Assembly: GCF_902500225.1 (NCBI RefSeq)
Contig: NZ_LR722669.1
Span: 1-41,677 of the forward strand
Direction of reading: 5' to 3'
Source: Buttiauxella massiliensis
GTDB taxonomy: Bacteria; Pseudomonadota; Gammaproteobacteria; Enterobacterales; Enterobacteriaceae
DNA length: 41,677 nucleotides
The translations under genes and the position numbers were made by a program. Positions 1 to 8,443 of the stretch are shown here, in pieces (the first letter of the stretch is position 1; each line of letters opens with the position of its first letter). The notes beneath the pieces are model-generated. The model ran no database searches. It was not told where the DNA came from and saw only the letters and a list, made by a program, of their open reading frames with translations.

Positions 1-2
1 CG

Positions 3-422
3 AACGACAACCCAACTAAACAGACTGCATTCAGCCAGTATGACCGCCCACAAGCGCGTCGTCGTTATGCTGAAATCGCAGACCATCTGGGTCTGAGCGC
101 ACCGGGCGACCGTACTGCTGCTAAGATTGAGAAACTGCTCGCATGGCTGGATAGCATCAAGGCTGAACTGGGTATTCCTAAGTCCATCCGCGAAGCGGGC
201 GTTCAGGAAGCTGACTTCCTGGCTCACGTTGATAAACTGTCTGAAGATGCGTTCGATGACCAGTGTACCGGTGCTAACCCACGTTACCCGCTGATCTCTG
301 AGCTGAAGCAGATTCTGATGGATACCTTCTACGGTCGTGATTATGTTGAAAATAAAAGTACTGGACTAAAACTGGAAGAAAAAACTAATAAGAAAAGAAC
401 TCATAAAACAATTCAATATTAG
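3..422 (+). CDS. adhE: Bifunctional aldehyde/alcohol dehydrogenase, C-terminal part
   Basis: Partial gene; the 5' part lies left of the window. The frame reads NDNPTKQTAFSQYDRPQARR and continues through LISELKQIL and YGRDYVE, which matches the iron-dependent alcohol dehydrogenase C-terminus of AdhE (acetyl-CoA to ethanol in fermentation, cytoplasmic spirosomes). The last ~26 residues after GRDYVE (NKSTGLKLEEKTNKKRTHKT...) do not resemble the usual Ala/Lys-rich AdhE tail. They are encoded by AT-rich DNA like the region that follows, as if the extreme 3' end had been replaced. It ends in TAG just before a strong hairpin terminator. Confidence 0.95.
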   Translation, partial: NDNPTKQTAFSQYDRPQARRRYAEIADHLGLSAPGDRTAAKIEKLLAWLDSIKAELGIPKSIREAGVQEADFLAHVDKLSEDAFDDQCTGANPRYPLISELKQILMDTFYGRDYVENKSTGLKLEEKTNKKRTHKTIQY

Positions 423-424
423 CC

Positions 425-455
425 AATACCCAGCCCTTAATAAGGGCTGGGTATT
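425..455. terminator. Hairpin terminator between adhE and the convergent LysR gene
   Basis: Perfect 14-bp inverted repeat (425-438 and 442-455) with a 3-nt loop, GC-rich core and A/T ends. It is 2 nt past the adhE stop and 15 nt from the 3' end of the minus-strand LysR gene, so it probably terminates both. Confidence 0.85.
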
Positions 456-469
456 CGTGATGTGGGTGG

Positions 470-1381
470 CTATATAAAGATATCAACACTTTTGCTCATA
501 TTGAAATTAGCATGTTCTTTTGCCAAGTTTGCAAGATGTGATAGAGACGTTCGGGTATCATTGCTGTTCCAGCAAAATGAATATTCAACAACGGGCAAAC
601 TGAATTCGCAGAAATGTTCCGTTAGTTTTTTCTCCCTGACTAGAGGGTTCAGAAGCGTCTGTGGTAACAAGCTAATTCCCACCCCAGCTAAAGTGCAAGT
701 AGTGATAGCGGTGAGACTGTTACAGGTAAGTATACGATGTGAGATTACATTATTTTGTGTAACCCATTGGTCATAGATATTTTTTAAATGTGAGTCGGCT
801 GTGTGTGTTAAATGGGTGTATTTCTGTAATTCATTCACTGTTAGCTGGCTGTTTACAGGAAGTATTTTAGGAGAGGCGGCCCAAAGAAATTTAACTGATG
901 AAAGTGTAACAGAGTTAAAATGTTTATGTTGTTCAGAATTGAATGGAAGAATCGCGAAATCAATTTCACCTTTCAACAACCTTTTGAGCAAAACCGAAGC
1001 CACATCGACATAAATTTCTATTTCGAAATTGTTATGAGCTTCATATACTGAAGAAATAAATCCCGGAAACCATGTAAGAGCAGTAAGTTCACTTAATCCT
1101 GCTTTAATTTTACCGCTAATTTCTTTCGGAGGGGTGACTGTGGTATAGATTTCATTTTCAATCTGAAGCATCCTTAATGCTTGTTCAAATATTTTAGACC
1201 CTGTTTCTGTAAGAGTTAATTTTTGTGATGAGCGTGTGAAAAGTGATTGGCGAAGGAAGCTCTCAAGCTCGAGAACCCGTTTTGAAAGCGTGGACTGAGT
1301 TATATTAAGTTTAGCCGCGGCAGCACTGATGCTGCCAAGACTTGCAGCCCAATAAAATGCCTGCAATTGCTTGAGAGTCAT
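470..1381 (-). CDS. LysR-family transcriptional regulator
   Basis: 303 aa, normal LysR length. The N-terminus (MTLKQLQAFYWAASLGSISA, then NITQSTLSKRVLELE) is a typical LysR winged helix-turn-helix in residues 1-60. An effector-binding domain follows from about residue 90. The gene is AT-rich relative to the flanking backbone. It is divergent from the unknown gene at 1476 with a 94-nt intergenic region, so that gene is its most likely target apart from itself; this is inferred from position only. The effector is unknown. Confidence 0.9.
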   Translation of the reverse strand: MTLKQLQAFYWAASLGSISAAAAKLNITQSTLSKRVLELESFLRQSLFTRSSQKLTLTETGSKIFEQALRMLQIENEIYTTVTPPKEISGKIKAGLSELTALTWFPGFISSVYEAHNNFEIEIYVDVASVLLKRLLKGEIDFAILPFNSEQHKHFNSVTLSSVKFLWAASPKILPVNSQLTVNELQKYTHLTHTADSHLKNIYDQWVTQNNVISHRILTCNSLTAITTCTLAGVGISLLPQTLLNPLVREKKLTEHFCEFSLPVVEYSFCWNSNDTRTSLSHLANLAKEHANFNMSKSVDIFI

Positions 1382-1475
1382 TTAGTTATCCTCCGTAATT
1401 GTAATATGAAGAATTGTATCTCTTAACACTTAATAAATAAAGAGTTCAAATGCAACTTAAATAAATGGAGAACTT

Positions 1476-2087
1476 ATGAACCACATGTCAACAAAAAATA
1501 AAGTCGAATTTGTAAGTTCAGATGATGCACATTTATCATTCTGTCTTTTGGCTGCTATTGGTATTGAGCGTAAGTCAGGGGGGGTAAAAACCATTGCACA
1601 ATTAAAGATATTTATTGATGCCTGGGTTAGGAAAGCGATACAGAAGAAAATCTTTTCAATTACAACAAAAGAAAAACTCTTGGACATTATCAAAAAAAAC
1701 AAAAAATTAGCTTATACTTCTGCAATAATAAGAAATTGTATTTCAAAGTGGAATTTCTGGTATTCTTGTATTCTTAATCAAAGCGATTTAGTGAAAATTT
1801 CTTACTTTTGTGCTGAGTTAAATAACTCTGGTTGGCACAGTAAAAGTTTAGCACACCAAGAATGGGGGTCTTTCACTATATCTTCTGAATCCAAGTTATA
1901 TGCTACACTCAAGCAAAGTTTGAAAGTGGTTTTCAATTCAGAAGGTAAGTTATTAGTGCCACTTGCATTTAAAGTATTTGGCTATGTTGATGAGTTTTCT
2001 GAAATACTAAAACAGTACCAATTCTCACAAGTGAGATGCACTCCTTCAAAGTGTAATACTGAATTTTTATTGGTTAATTTATATTAA
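1476..2087 (+). CDS. Hypothetical protein, AT-rich, unknown family
   Basis: 203 aa. The ATG at 1476 follows TGGAGAA, a good ribosome binding site. No family recognised. The protein is rich in Lys, Ile, Ser and Phe and has no obvious signal peptide or membrane segment. Visible elements are a Lys-rich helix around residues 55-80 and a Trp/Tyr-rich stretch near 90-100 (SKWNFWYSCI). Base composition is much more AT-rich than adhE, which suggests horizontal acquisition together with the divergent LysR gene. It could be a small effector or an orphan; nothing in the sequence decides this. Confidence 0.6.
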   Translation: MNHMSTKNKVEFVSSDDAHLSFCLLAAIGIERKSGGVKTIAQLKIFIDAWVRKAIQKKIFSITTKEKLLDIIKKNKKLAYTSAIIRNCISKWNFWYSCILNQSDLVKISYFCAELNNSGWHSKSLAHQEWGSFTISSESKLYATLKQSLKVVFNSEGKLLVPLAFKVFGYVDEFSEILKQYQFSQVRCTPSKCNTEFLLVNLY

Positions 2088-2735
2088 TTGTTATTTTCAA
2101 AGTTCAAACGTTAATCCAATCTTTGACATTCATCGGTATGTGTGACAATACTTATTAATATTATCTATTTAAAAAATGTCTGAACAACCCAATGGGGTTA
2201 GCTCAAAACGGCCTGATCTATTTGATATTTGCATTATAATTTCACAGTTTCAATAAATTACGGTGAAATTGTTTATAGGAAACATTTTAAATTGTCGAAT
2301 TCATAACGTTGCATTTAAATTGGCTATACAAGAAAAATTAGCACCTCAATATTTTCTGTCTAAGCAACATGATTACTTTGTGTTTCGTATTAATAAGCTC
2401 ACCATTTATTTTTCAACGTTTTTTTAAGTGCCAATATACGCTGTAATGCATCTCTTAAAGAACTCATTTGCTTATATTGATTTACGGAAATTTGCACATT
2501 AAATTTTTTCAATGCAATGTTTCATCTCGGAATTTGTTTTTTAACCGTTCCGCTTCAAATGCTTTCTGTTTCCATGTACCACTGTTAGAAGGCCAGAACC
2601 CGTTATGACGAAGCGAAATATTTGCTGGAACTCGAAGCTCGACACTCGCTCTTACTTAGCCCATACAAAGCTTGTCAAATGTCTCAGGGCGTAAAGCGGA
2701 CGTTATACAAACACACTCTGGGACCAAAAACTCAA
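2088..2735. other. Gene-free AT-rich stretch
   Basis: About 650 nt between the hypothetical gene and the GlxA-type regulator. No ORF with convincing codon use, no tRNA or rRNA, no insertion sequence ends. A segment around 2595-2745 is richer in GC and stays open in one plus frame, without a recognisable protein; it could be a decayed gene fragment. Confidence 0.4.
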
Positions 2736-2761
2736 AGGATTTAAATTGGTAGAGTTGCCTC

Positions 2762-3736
2762 TCACTTCACTTCGACATCCACGAGCGCAGGCCCTCGAAA
2801 AGCTCTACGCCATTCGCTTGGGCTGACGCTGAATCTCGCTTTGAAGCTCTGGCGAAACGAGATCGGCGACTGAAAACCCACCATTTCGGATACACTTTCA
2901 ATGCTACTGTTCGTCGTTTCCAGCAACTCCTGGCTTCTTTGAAGGCGCTCCGAATTCAGCCAATCTCCAAGCGTCGTTCCGGTTGCCTTGTTAAAATGAC
3001 GCGTTAACGTTCGCCGACTCATGCTGACAAACCCGGCAAGTGAGTCGAGATCATGAGGCTTGTCCAGATTACGGCGCAAATAGTCTATCAGTTCGTTCAT
3101 TTTGCTATCCCGAGTAGATACCGGGACCGGACGTTCAATGAACTGGGCCTGACCGCCTTCCCGGTAAGGAGGAACAACCATTCTTCTTGCCACCCGGTTA
3201 GCCATCGCAGAACCGTAATGATCACGGATAATATTCAGGCAGCAATCTATCCCGGCAGCGGTACCCGCAGAGGTAATAAGACGTTCATCACTGGTATACA
3301 GCGAGTTGCTGTCCAGATGAACGGCCGGAAATCGTTCAATAAAGTCCTGTTCGAACTCCCAGTGTGTGGCGGCACGATGCCCATCAAGCAAACCTGAATA
3401 GGCCAGGACGTAAGCACCGAGACAAAGCCCCACCACTTCTGCGCCACGCTGCCATGCGTTTGTTAGCGAATCCAGCAGGGCCTGCGAAGGCTTTTCTTCC
3501 GGATGATTCCAGTAAGGAGCGATAACGATGTCTGCGCTGTCCAGCAGCTCAAGTCCATGCTCCACGCTGATGGACAGCCCCATATCAGACGGCACGACAC
3601 CAGGGTGTTCAGCACAGATTTCGACGCGGAATAAATCCGGCTGCGGCACAGACTGCCCGAAAATAATACAGGGGACTGAAAAGTGAAATGGGCTAAATCC
3701 GGCCGTGGCAATCACGGCGACCGTCAGTGCAGACAT
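2762..3736 (-). CDS. GlxA/FtrA-type AraC-family regulator with DJ-1/PfpI domain
   Basis: 324 aa from the ATG at 3736 (MSALTVAVIA), which has AAGG about 8 nt upstream; an in-frame ATG at 3766 would add 10 residues. The N-terminal half is a class I glutamine amidotransferase-like DJ-1/PfpI domain with the conserved nucleophile-elbow cysteine in GLCLGAYVLA (about residue 105). The C-terminal ~100 residues form the AraC double HTH (LAGFVSMSRRTLTRHFNKAT, then VSEMVGFQSPISFRQSFKARF). Proteins of this family regulate catabolic or stress genes; the amidase-like domain is usually thought to sense rather than catalyse. Likely targets are neighbours at 3.8-6.7 kb, by inference. Confidence 0.9.
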   Translation of the reverse strand: MSALTVAVIATAGFSPFHFSVPCIIFGQSVPQPDLFRVEICAEHPGVVPSDMGLSISVEHGLELLDSADIVIAPYWNHPEEKPSQALLDSLTNAWQRGAEVVGLCLGAYVLAYSGLLDGHRAATHWEFEQDFIERFPAVHLDSNSLYTSDERLITSAGTAAGIDCCLNIIRDHYGSAMANRVARRMVVPPYREGGQAQFIERPVPVSTRDSKMNELIDYLRRNLDKPHDLDSLAGFVSMSRRTLTRHFNKATGTTLGDWLNSERLQRSQELLETTNSSIESVSEMVGFQSPISFRQSFKARFSVSPSEWRRAFRGPALVDVEVK

Positions 3737-3864
3737 AACGTTAACCTTACCGTAAATGATAGCCACAGGGTCGCCGGCGGCTAAAACGCTGATTTTAACT
3801 GACCAGACAATAACAGGTGACCCGTTGTAATGGCATTGTTCACCATATCAGGCGGGATGGCCTA

Positions 3865-4644
3865 TCAGAAAGCCATTGTCTCACCGTCTGCAGGAATCAG
3901 AACCTTATCTTCAATACCATGTTCAAGCGTGAACTCGCGAAGTTCCGCGCGGGTAAGAAGGCAATGATTAATCGACTCCATATGAGACGCCACGACGGTA
4001 GCAGTCGGCAACATTTTCAGCGTGCGCAGCGTGTCCTCTTTGCCCATGATAATCGGACCGTAAAGGTCATTTACCGCATAACCGGTGTTCAGCACAACAA
4101 TCTCCGGTTTGAAACGCTGAAGATTTCTGGCGTAAGGCTTAACCCAGACAGTATCACCCGCGATATAGAGCGTTTTTTCATCATGGTGGGTGAAGACCAG
4201 CCCACATGCATCACCGAGTAGCTCACCCCACTGGGCATCGGCATACAATTCGTTGCTGCCATGCTGGCCGTCGGTTTTGTAAATAGTCATGCCGTCTACA
4301 AAATGATTTTCCTCTTTCAGAACGCGAATGTTGAGAAATCCCTGAGAGCGGAGAAGTGCCGCATCTTTTTCATCCTGCGTGTAGATAAGCATGTCTTTGG
4401 GAATAGCCTGCTGGGCAGCCTCATCCCAGTGATCGGTATGGGTGTGAGTCAGGATCACGGCATCAACCGCCAGTAAATCCTCAACGGCCACAGGCAAGGC
4501 AACCATGGGATTACGCAGATGAGGGCGTGCATTTCCAGCAAAACCGTCCCATGCTTCTTTTTCGGCCAGCATAGGATCGATAAGGAATCTTTTACCGGCA
4601 TATTCCAGTACCAGCGTGGCGTTGCGAATTTGCGTTAATTTCAT
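3865..4644 (-). CDS. MBL-fold metallo-hydrolase
   Basis: 259 aa. Carries the metallo-beta-lactamase metal-binding motif HTHTDHWD at residues 67-74 (His67, His69, Asp71, His72), a later Asp in IAGDTVW and a further His in SHMESINH. This is the UlaG/YtnP-like beta-lactamase-fold architecture; the substrate is not predictable. No signal peptide, so cytoplasmic. SD-like GGAG lies upstream (minus strand reads TGGAGCAATCAATG). It is followed downstream by the GlxA-type regulator on the same strand with a 128-nt gap. Confidence 0.85.
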   Translation of the reverse strand: MKLTQIRNATLVLEYAGKRFLIDPMLAEKEAWDGFAGNARPHLRNPMVALPVAVEDLLAVDAVILTHTHTDHWDEAAQQAIPKDMLIYTQDEKDAALLRSQGFLNIRVLKEENHFVDGMTIYKTDGQHGSNELYADAQWGELLGDACGLVFTHHDEKTLYIAGDTVWVKPYARNLQRFKPEIVVLNTGYAVNDLYGPIIMGKEDTLRTLKMLPTATVVASHMESINHCLLTRAELREFTLEHGIEDKVLIPADGETMAF

Positions 4645-4850
4645 TGATTGCTCCAGTCATTAATCAGATTTATTCACCCACCATATTGGCTGTTTTTCTG
4701 CCGGGGGATGCGAGTGGGCTTACTATAAAATGAGGAAGGGATCGGCCGTGACATGCTCTCTGGTCATTAACCGATGAAATCAGGTCAATCGTAATGACTC
4801 GGGTTTTACTGACATTCTGCTGCTGCCCATTGCCTGTTCAAATGAAATAA

Positions 4851-4886
4851 AAAGGGACGTGTTATCTGAAAAAACACATCCCCTTT
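4851..4886 (-). terminator. Intrinsic terminator downstream of the broken isochorismatase gene
   Basis: On the minus strand an inverted repeat (arms 4873-4886 and 4851-4863, one G-U pair) is followed by TTTTTATTT. It lies 30 nt beyond the isochorismatase-family stop codon. Confidence 0.7.
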
Positions 4887-4916
4887 ACAGGCTCTGGATT
4901 TAACAAAATCAGAGGG

Positions 4917-5405
4917 TTAATTTACATTACAGCGTGCACTCAGTCCGAACAGGGCAAGATCGCTCAGAGCTTTGGTGGGTGCAGCGCATGCTTGCGCAAT
5001 GATATGCATGTTCATGCCCTGAGCTTGCGTGGAAAGCGCAGTATGTGTGACACAGTGCTGCGTCATCATGCCGGTAAGATAGATATCAGTGATGCCGTTC
5101 TCTCGTAGCAACTGCTCAAGGCTGGTTTCGAAGAAGCTGTCTGCCTCTTTCTTGATAATCACGGGTGCATTTCCCAGTGCAGCAACAACATCCAGATGAA
5201 TGTTCGCGCCTTCACTGTCAGGTTTGAAGAAAGGAGAGTCGGCAGTTGCAATATGCTGGATGCCGACGATAAGCCAACCTTCTTTGCGCGCTTTTTTCAT
5301 CGCAGTAATTGCGGCTTTACAGGCTAACTCAGGCTCCTCAAGCGGAAAGGCTCCGCCCTAGAAATAATCATTCTGGATATCAATAACGATCAGAGCATTT
5401 TTCAT
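4917..5405 (-). pseudogene. Isochorismatase-family cysteine hydrolase, broken by an in-frame stop
   Basis: The natural start is the ATG at 5405 (MKNALIVIDIQNDYF) with AAGGA upstream. Codon 16 is TAG (plus-strand CTA at 5358-5360). The frame then continues without interruption (GGAFPLEEPELACKAAI...) to the stop at 4917, giving 162 codons, the normal family length. The downstream part keeps the catalytic Lys (IIKKEADSFF) and Cys (MMTQHCVTH). The catalytic Asp lies in VIDIQND, before the stop, so an internal restart at 5300 (127 aa) would lack it. A single base change explains the lesion. It is probably inactive unless the stop is suppressed or is a sequencing error. Confidence 0.88.
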
Positions 5406-5450
5406 GTTAAGTCCTTGGGGTTTAGTGGTTGGAAGGTTCACTGAGTCAAT

Positions 5451-6659
5451 TTACAGCAAGGGTAAAGTGACCTCATCCTCAGAGTTATCTTGACGTTTTT
5501 TATGCATAGCGAGCCACAGTAGCGGCATTATAAGAAACAGGACCCAGGGTACTAAAAGGAGGTGCATGGTTTTCCAGCCATAAGCATTAAGCAGTGGGCC
5601 GGCACCCAGCGAACAAAGCAGGCTGAAGATAAAGACGCTCATGTCATTGGTCGCCTGCGCAACCCCCTTTTCCCCTGTAGTGTAAGTTGTTGCCAATAAG
5701 CTGGTTCCGCCGACATAGAGAAAGTTCCAACCGATTCCCATCAATATTAATGCACCCGTAAACATTCCCCAGGTGACGCCTGAAAACGCCAGAGCAAGGT
5801 AAGCAAGCATGAGAAGAATGCCCGCCAGCATAATGTTAATGACGCCAAATCGGTCGATCAGTTTTCCGGTGAAGAATGACGGTATAAACCGGCCCAGTAT
5901 GTGGAGCTGGATCACGGTAGCAATTTGAGACAGGTCAAAACCGTAGTGCTTCATAGCGATAGGTGTCGCGGTCAGACCCAGTACCATAATTCCAAATCCT
6001 GACGCGCCGGAAAAAAGGGCGACAAGGTAAGCGGGCTGAAAAACGACTTTTTGCCATGACCTCGTGATAACGTGTTCGGAAGATTCTCTTGACTGAACCG
6101 GTATCTGTAAGCGTGATAATAGCAACAGACCCACCGAAGCCATTATTCCCATAAAGAGGAATGAACCAGCATAGGAAACACTAAAAAATGCGCTTCCGAA
6201 GCTGGCCAGAAACGGGCCAAGCAGAGCGGCAACGACACCTCCAGCCAATACCAGCGAAATAGCTTTAGTCCGGAATGCCGGGAGAACGACTTCACCTGCG
6301 GCAAAGCGATAAAATTGAGCGAACGCTTGATAAATCCCCAGAAAGAACATGCCACTACAAAGCAGAATGAAGGAATGTTGGAACATTGCCGCCATGGAAA
6401 TAATAGCCGACATAATTCCGCTCAGAGCACCGGTTATAAAGCCTGTTTTTCTGCCTATCCGGCTCATCCATAACGACGCAGGAAACATCACTAACACAGT
6501 GCCAAAACTCGCCATTGCGAGCGGTACGGTGCTCAGCGCAGGACTGGGGGTAAGAAGCGCACCGGCAAGCCCACCGATAGTCATTATCAGTACCGATATT
6601 GATTGAAAGATGGCCTGAGAACCTGCAAGTATCAGGACATGTCGATGCATATTCCTCAT
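5451..6659 (-). CDS. MFS transporter
   Basis: 402 aa with about twelve hydrophobic segments and the MFS loop 2-3 signature around SLWMSRIGRKTGF (residues 62-74); a second related motif, KLIDRFG, lies in the second half. This is an inner-membrane secondary transporter of the major facilitator superfamily; the substrate is not predictable. It ends with a charged cytoplasmic tail (KKRQDNSEDEVTLPLL). It lies upstream of the broken isochorismatase gene on the same strand (45 nt from its natural start), so the two may have formed a transcription unit. Confidence 0.9.
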   Translation of the reverse strand: MRNMHRHVLILAGSQAIFQSISVLIMTIGGLAGALLTPSPALSTVPLAMASFGTVLVMFPASLWMSRIGRKTGFITGALSGIMSAIISMAAMFQHSFILLCSGMFFLGIYQAFAQFYRFAAGEVVLPAFRTKAISLVLAGGVVAALLGPFLASFGSAFFSVSYAGSFLFMGIMASVGLLLLSRLQIPVQSRESSEHVITRSWQKVVFQPAYLVALFSGASGFGIMVLGLTATPIAMKHYGFDLSQIATVIQLHILGRFIPSFFTGKLIDRFGVINIMLAGILLMLAYLALAFSGVTWGMFTGALILMGIGWNFLYVGGTSLLATTYTTGEKGVAQATNDMSVFIFSLLCSLGAGPLLNAYGWKTMHLLLVPWVLFLIMPLLWLAMHKKRQDNSEDEVTLPLL

Positions 6660-7071
6660 TTTTTCAAAGCTCCGAAATACACGAAATTAAGCATAAATGG
6701 CAATGCCAGACTCAGTGACTATTACTGACTGAGTTAAGGTTGTTTCACTCAGAAACATGCTGTGCCAGGACGGTGGTCAGGTCTAAACAGGGCGATTTTT
6801 CATGAGAAAGATGGGTCAATGGCCTGCTGACGTTGCCATTATAGGGAGAGTGATGAGTGGTCAGTGAGTGGGCTGCACGCCATGAATCAATGTAATTGGG
6901 CCAATATGTCATGCGGTCGAGTTAAAGACCTCATCAGCCAATGCCATCCAGGAAATCTTTCAACGTTCATTTTCTTTTTTTTATCTGTATGTCCGCTGTT
7001 GGCACAGTGCGGACAAATGCAGAGCACTGGAGGTCGGCCTTGAGCGAAGAGCTGACGTCAAAATCATTACG
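6660..7071. other. Intergenic region, promoter side of the MFS gene
   Basis: About 410 nt with no credible ORF. It should hold the promoter of the minus-strand MFS gene. Nothing else recognised. Confidence 0.4.
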
Positions 7072-7109
7072 ACAGGGTTGTTCTGTCACATTAAAGATAA
7101 CAACCCTGT
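7072..7109 (-). terminator. Hairpin at the end of the 119-aa gene
   Basis: Perfect 11-bp inverted repeat (7072-7082 and 7099-7109) with a 16-nt loop that touches the stop codon of the minus-strand gene. The following T-tract is weak, so this is a possible terminator or 3' stabilising hairpin. Confidence 0.55.
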
Positions 7110-7468
7110 TATGAATCGGCAGAAGCAAGTTCCCCAAGCCTGATGAGCACTGAACGGGGATCTGCAGAACAATATTCCATGACGCTTAACCAGACAATTT
7201 TTTGTTTGTCGAAGCCCTGATGGTAAAACTGATAACGAAGTCCCGGAGCGCAGACGAGAAGTATAGGCTCGCGCGTTATCAGAACCTCAATATCGGACTC
7301 GGTATCGTCAGCAATTACCCTGCAGTTTATATCAAGTCTATCCAACTCCAACTGAAGCGACTTGATAAACTTATCGGTAATCGCGTAAGGGAAATACCCT
7401 CTTTGCAGCGGTGATCGTCCCAGCGTTGGGCTTGGACTGTGAACAACATAGATAGTTTTGTTTGTCAT
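7109..7468 (-). CDS. Hypothetical small cytoplasmic protein
   Basis: 119 aa from the ATG at 7468, with GGGAGAG just upstream (minus strand). No family firmly recognised. Alternating hydrophobic and charged segments (TIYVVHSP, INCRVIADDTESDIEVLI, PILLVCAPGLRYQF) look like an alpha/beta fold of the kind seen in small signalling or PTS IIB-like proteins, but no catalytic Cys or His motif can be assigned. It stands alone between two long gene-poor stretches. Confidence 0.6.
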   Translation of the reverse strand: MTNKTIYVVHSPSPTLGRSPLQRGYFPYAITDKFIKSLQLELDRLDINCRVIADDTESDIEVLITREPILLVCAPGLRYQFYHQGFDKQKIVWLSVMEYCSADPRSVLIRLGELASADS

Positions 7469-8011
7469 AACTCTCCCTGTTTTTTTGTCAGTTCACCAAA
7501 CTACAGACTGTCAGTTGTACTGCTGTGGTGTCAAGCAAGGATACATTTTACATAAGAGTTCTTGCCCCCCCGGAGACGCCCTCAGCACGAGCCTACGGCG
7601 GGATGGCTGTATCCTGTACCTTTCCCTGTCCATTTTCCTGAAAAACAGCCCTGATGATTTTGGCCCGCATGCATGACTATGCACTGAGATCTGCTCTCTT
7701 TAGATTAGTAAAAACAGATTTTTTAAACGTCCATTCCTGGCACGGAGCGGACAAGTTAACTGGGCTGAAGGTCTACTGTGAGCGAAAACCGGAAGTTCGG
7801 AATGCATCCTTATATCGAGGTATCTTGAGTTATGGGAGCAAATCACATGCACTGCAGGACTTGGGCCAGATTAATCGTTTTGTTATTCAGGACGGATGCT
7901 TGTGCATCTGTGTATTCAATAAGAAAAATGAACATATCTGCAGTAGCAAAAAAAGAGCTGCCTTACCATTTCACATAAAACAGCCCCTGTATTTCTCTTA
8001 TAGCTTAGCGA
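7469..8011. other. Gene-poor stretch between two minus-strand genes
   Basis: About 540 nt. One plus-strand ORF (7654-8097) runs antisense into the SnoaL-like gene and has no recognisable domain, so it is not called. A C-tract/GC-rich patch lies near 7563-7610. No RNA gene or insertion sequence recognised. Confidence 0.4.
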
Positions 8012-8434
8012 TTAAAAATCAACGATTTCTAACTGACGCGCCATATTTAATTCATTACGCTCCACTATTTCTTCAACAATTTTGCCGGACGTATTGAACC
8101 TGAAATAGGTCAGGCTGGTCCAAGTGACATCCCTGCCTCTGACGTCAAAACCGTTCCACGTATTAGATCCTGTCGCCACATGAGTCAGGGCGACAACAAC
8201 CTGGTCGTCAGCAACAACTTCTTTTTGAAATGTCGTCACAATGGCTTCATAGCGGTCGGTCACATTCTCGCGCAGCCCTTTTTTAAAAACCTCAAGACCG
8301 ACTAATGGCCCGGGGCAGTCAGGACGGTGAATCACCACGTTTTCATCAAAAAACTCATTCACGCGTTCGACATCTTTTCCGTCGACACAATATTTAAAAT
8401 AGGCTTTAACCACATTCAGGTGAGTCATCTTCAT
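8012..8434 (-). CDS. SnoaL-like / NTF2-fold protein
   Basis: 140 aa. The sequence (VVKAYFKYCVDGKDVERVNE, then FFDENVVIHRPDCPGPLVG and DVTWTSLTYFRF) has the layout of the NTF2/SnoaL-like superfamily: an N-terminal helix pair followed by a curved sheet lining a small-molecule pocket. The exact reaction is unknown. It is the last gene of a minus-strand run (NemA-like, SDR, this gene), 9 nt after the SDR stop, so it probably acts on a related small molecule. SD-like GGAGGAA precedes the start on the minus strand. Confidence 0.8.
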   Translation of the reverse strand: MKMTHLNVVKAYFKYCVDGKDVERVNEFFDENVVIHRPDCPGPLVGLEVFKKGLRENVTDRYEAIVTTFQKEVVADDQVVVALTHVATGSNTWNGFDVRGRDVTWTSLTYFRFNTSGKIVEEIVERNELNMARQLEIVDF

Positions 8435-8443
8435 TCCTCCGGG

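Noticed and set aside
7654-8097. 147-codon plus-strand ORF
   Set aside because: No recognisable domain, weak start, and its end overlaps the SnoaL-like gene in antisense.
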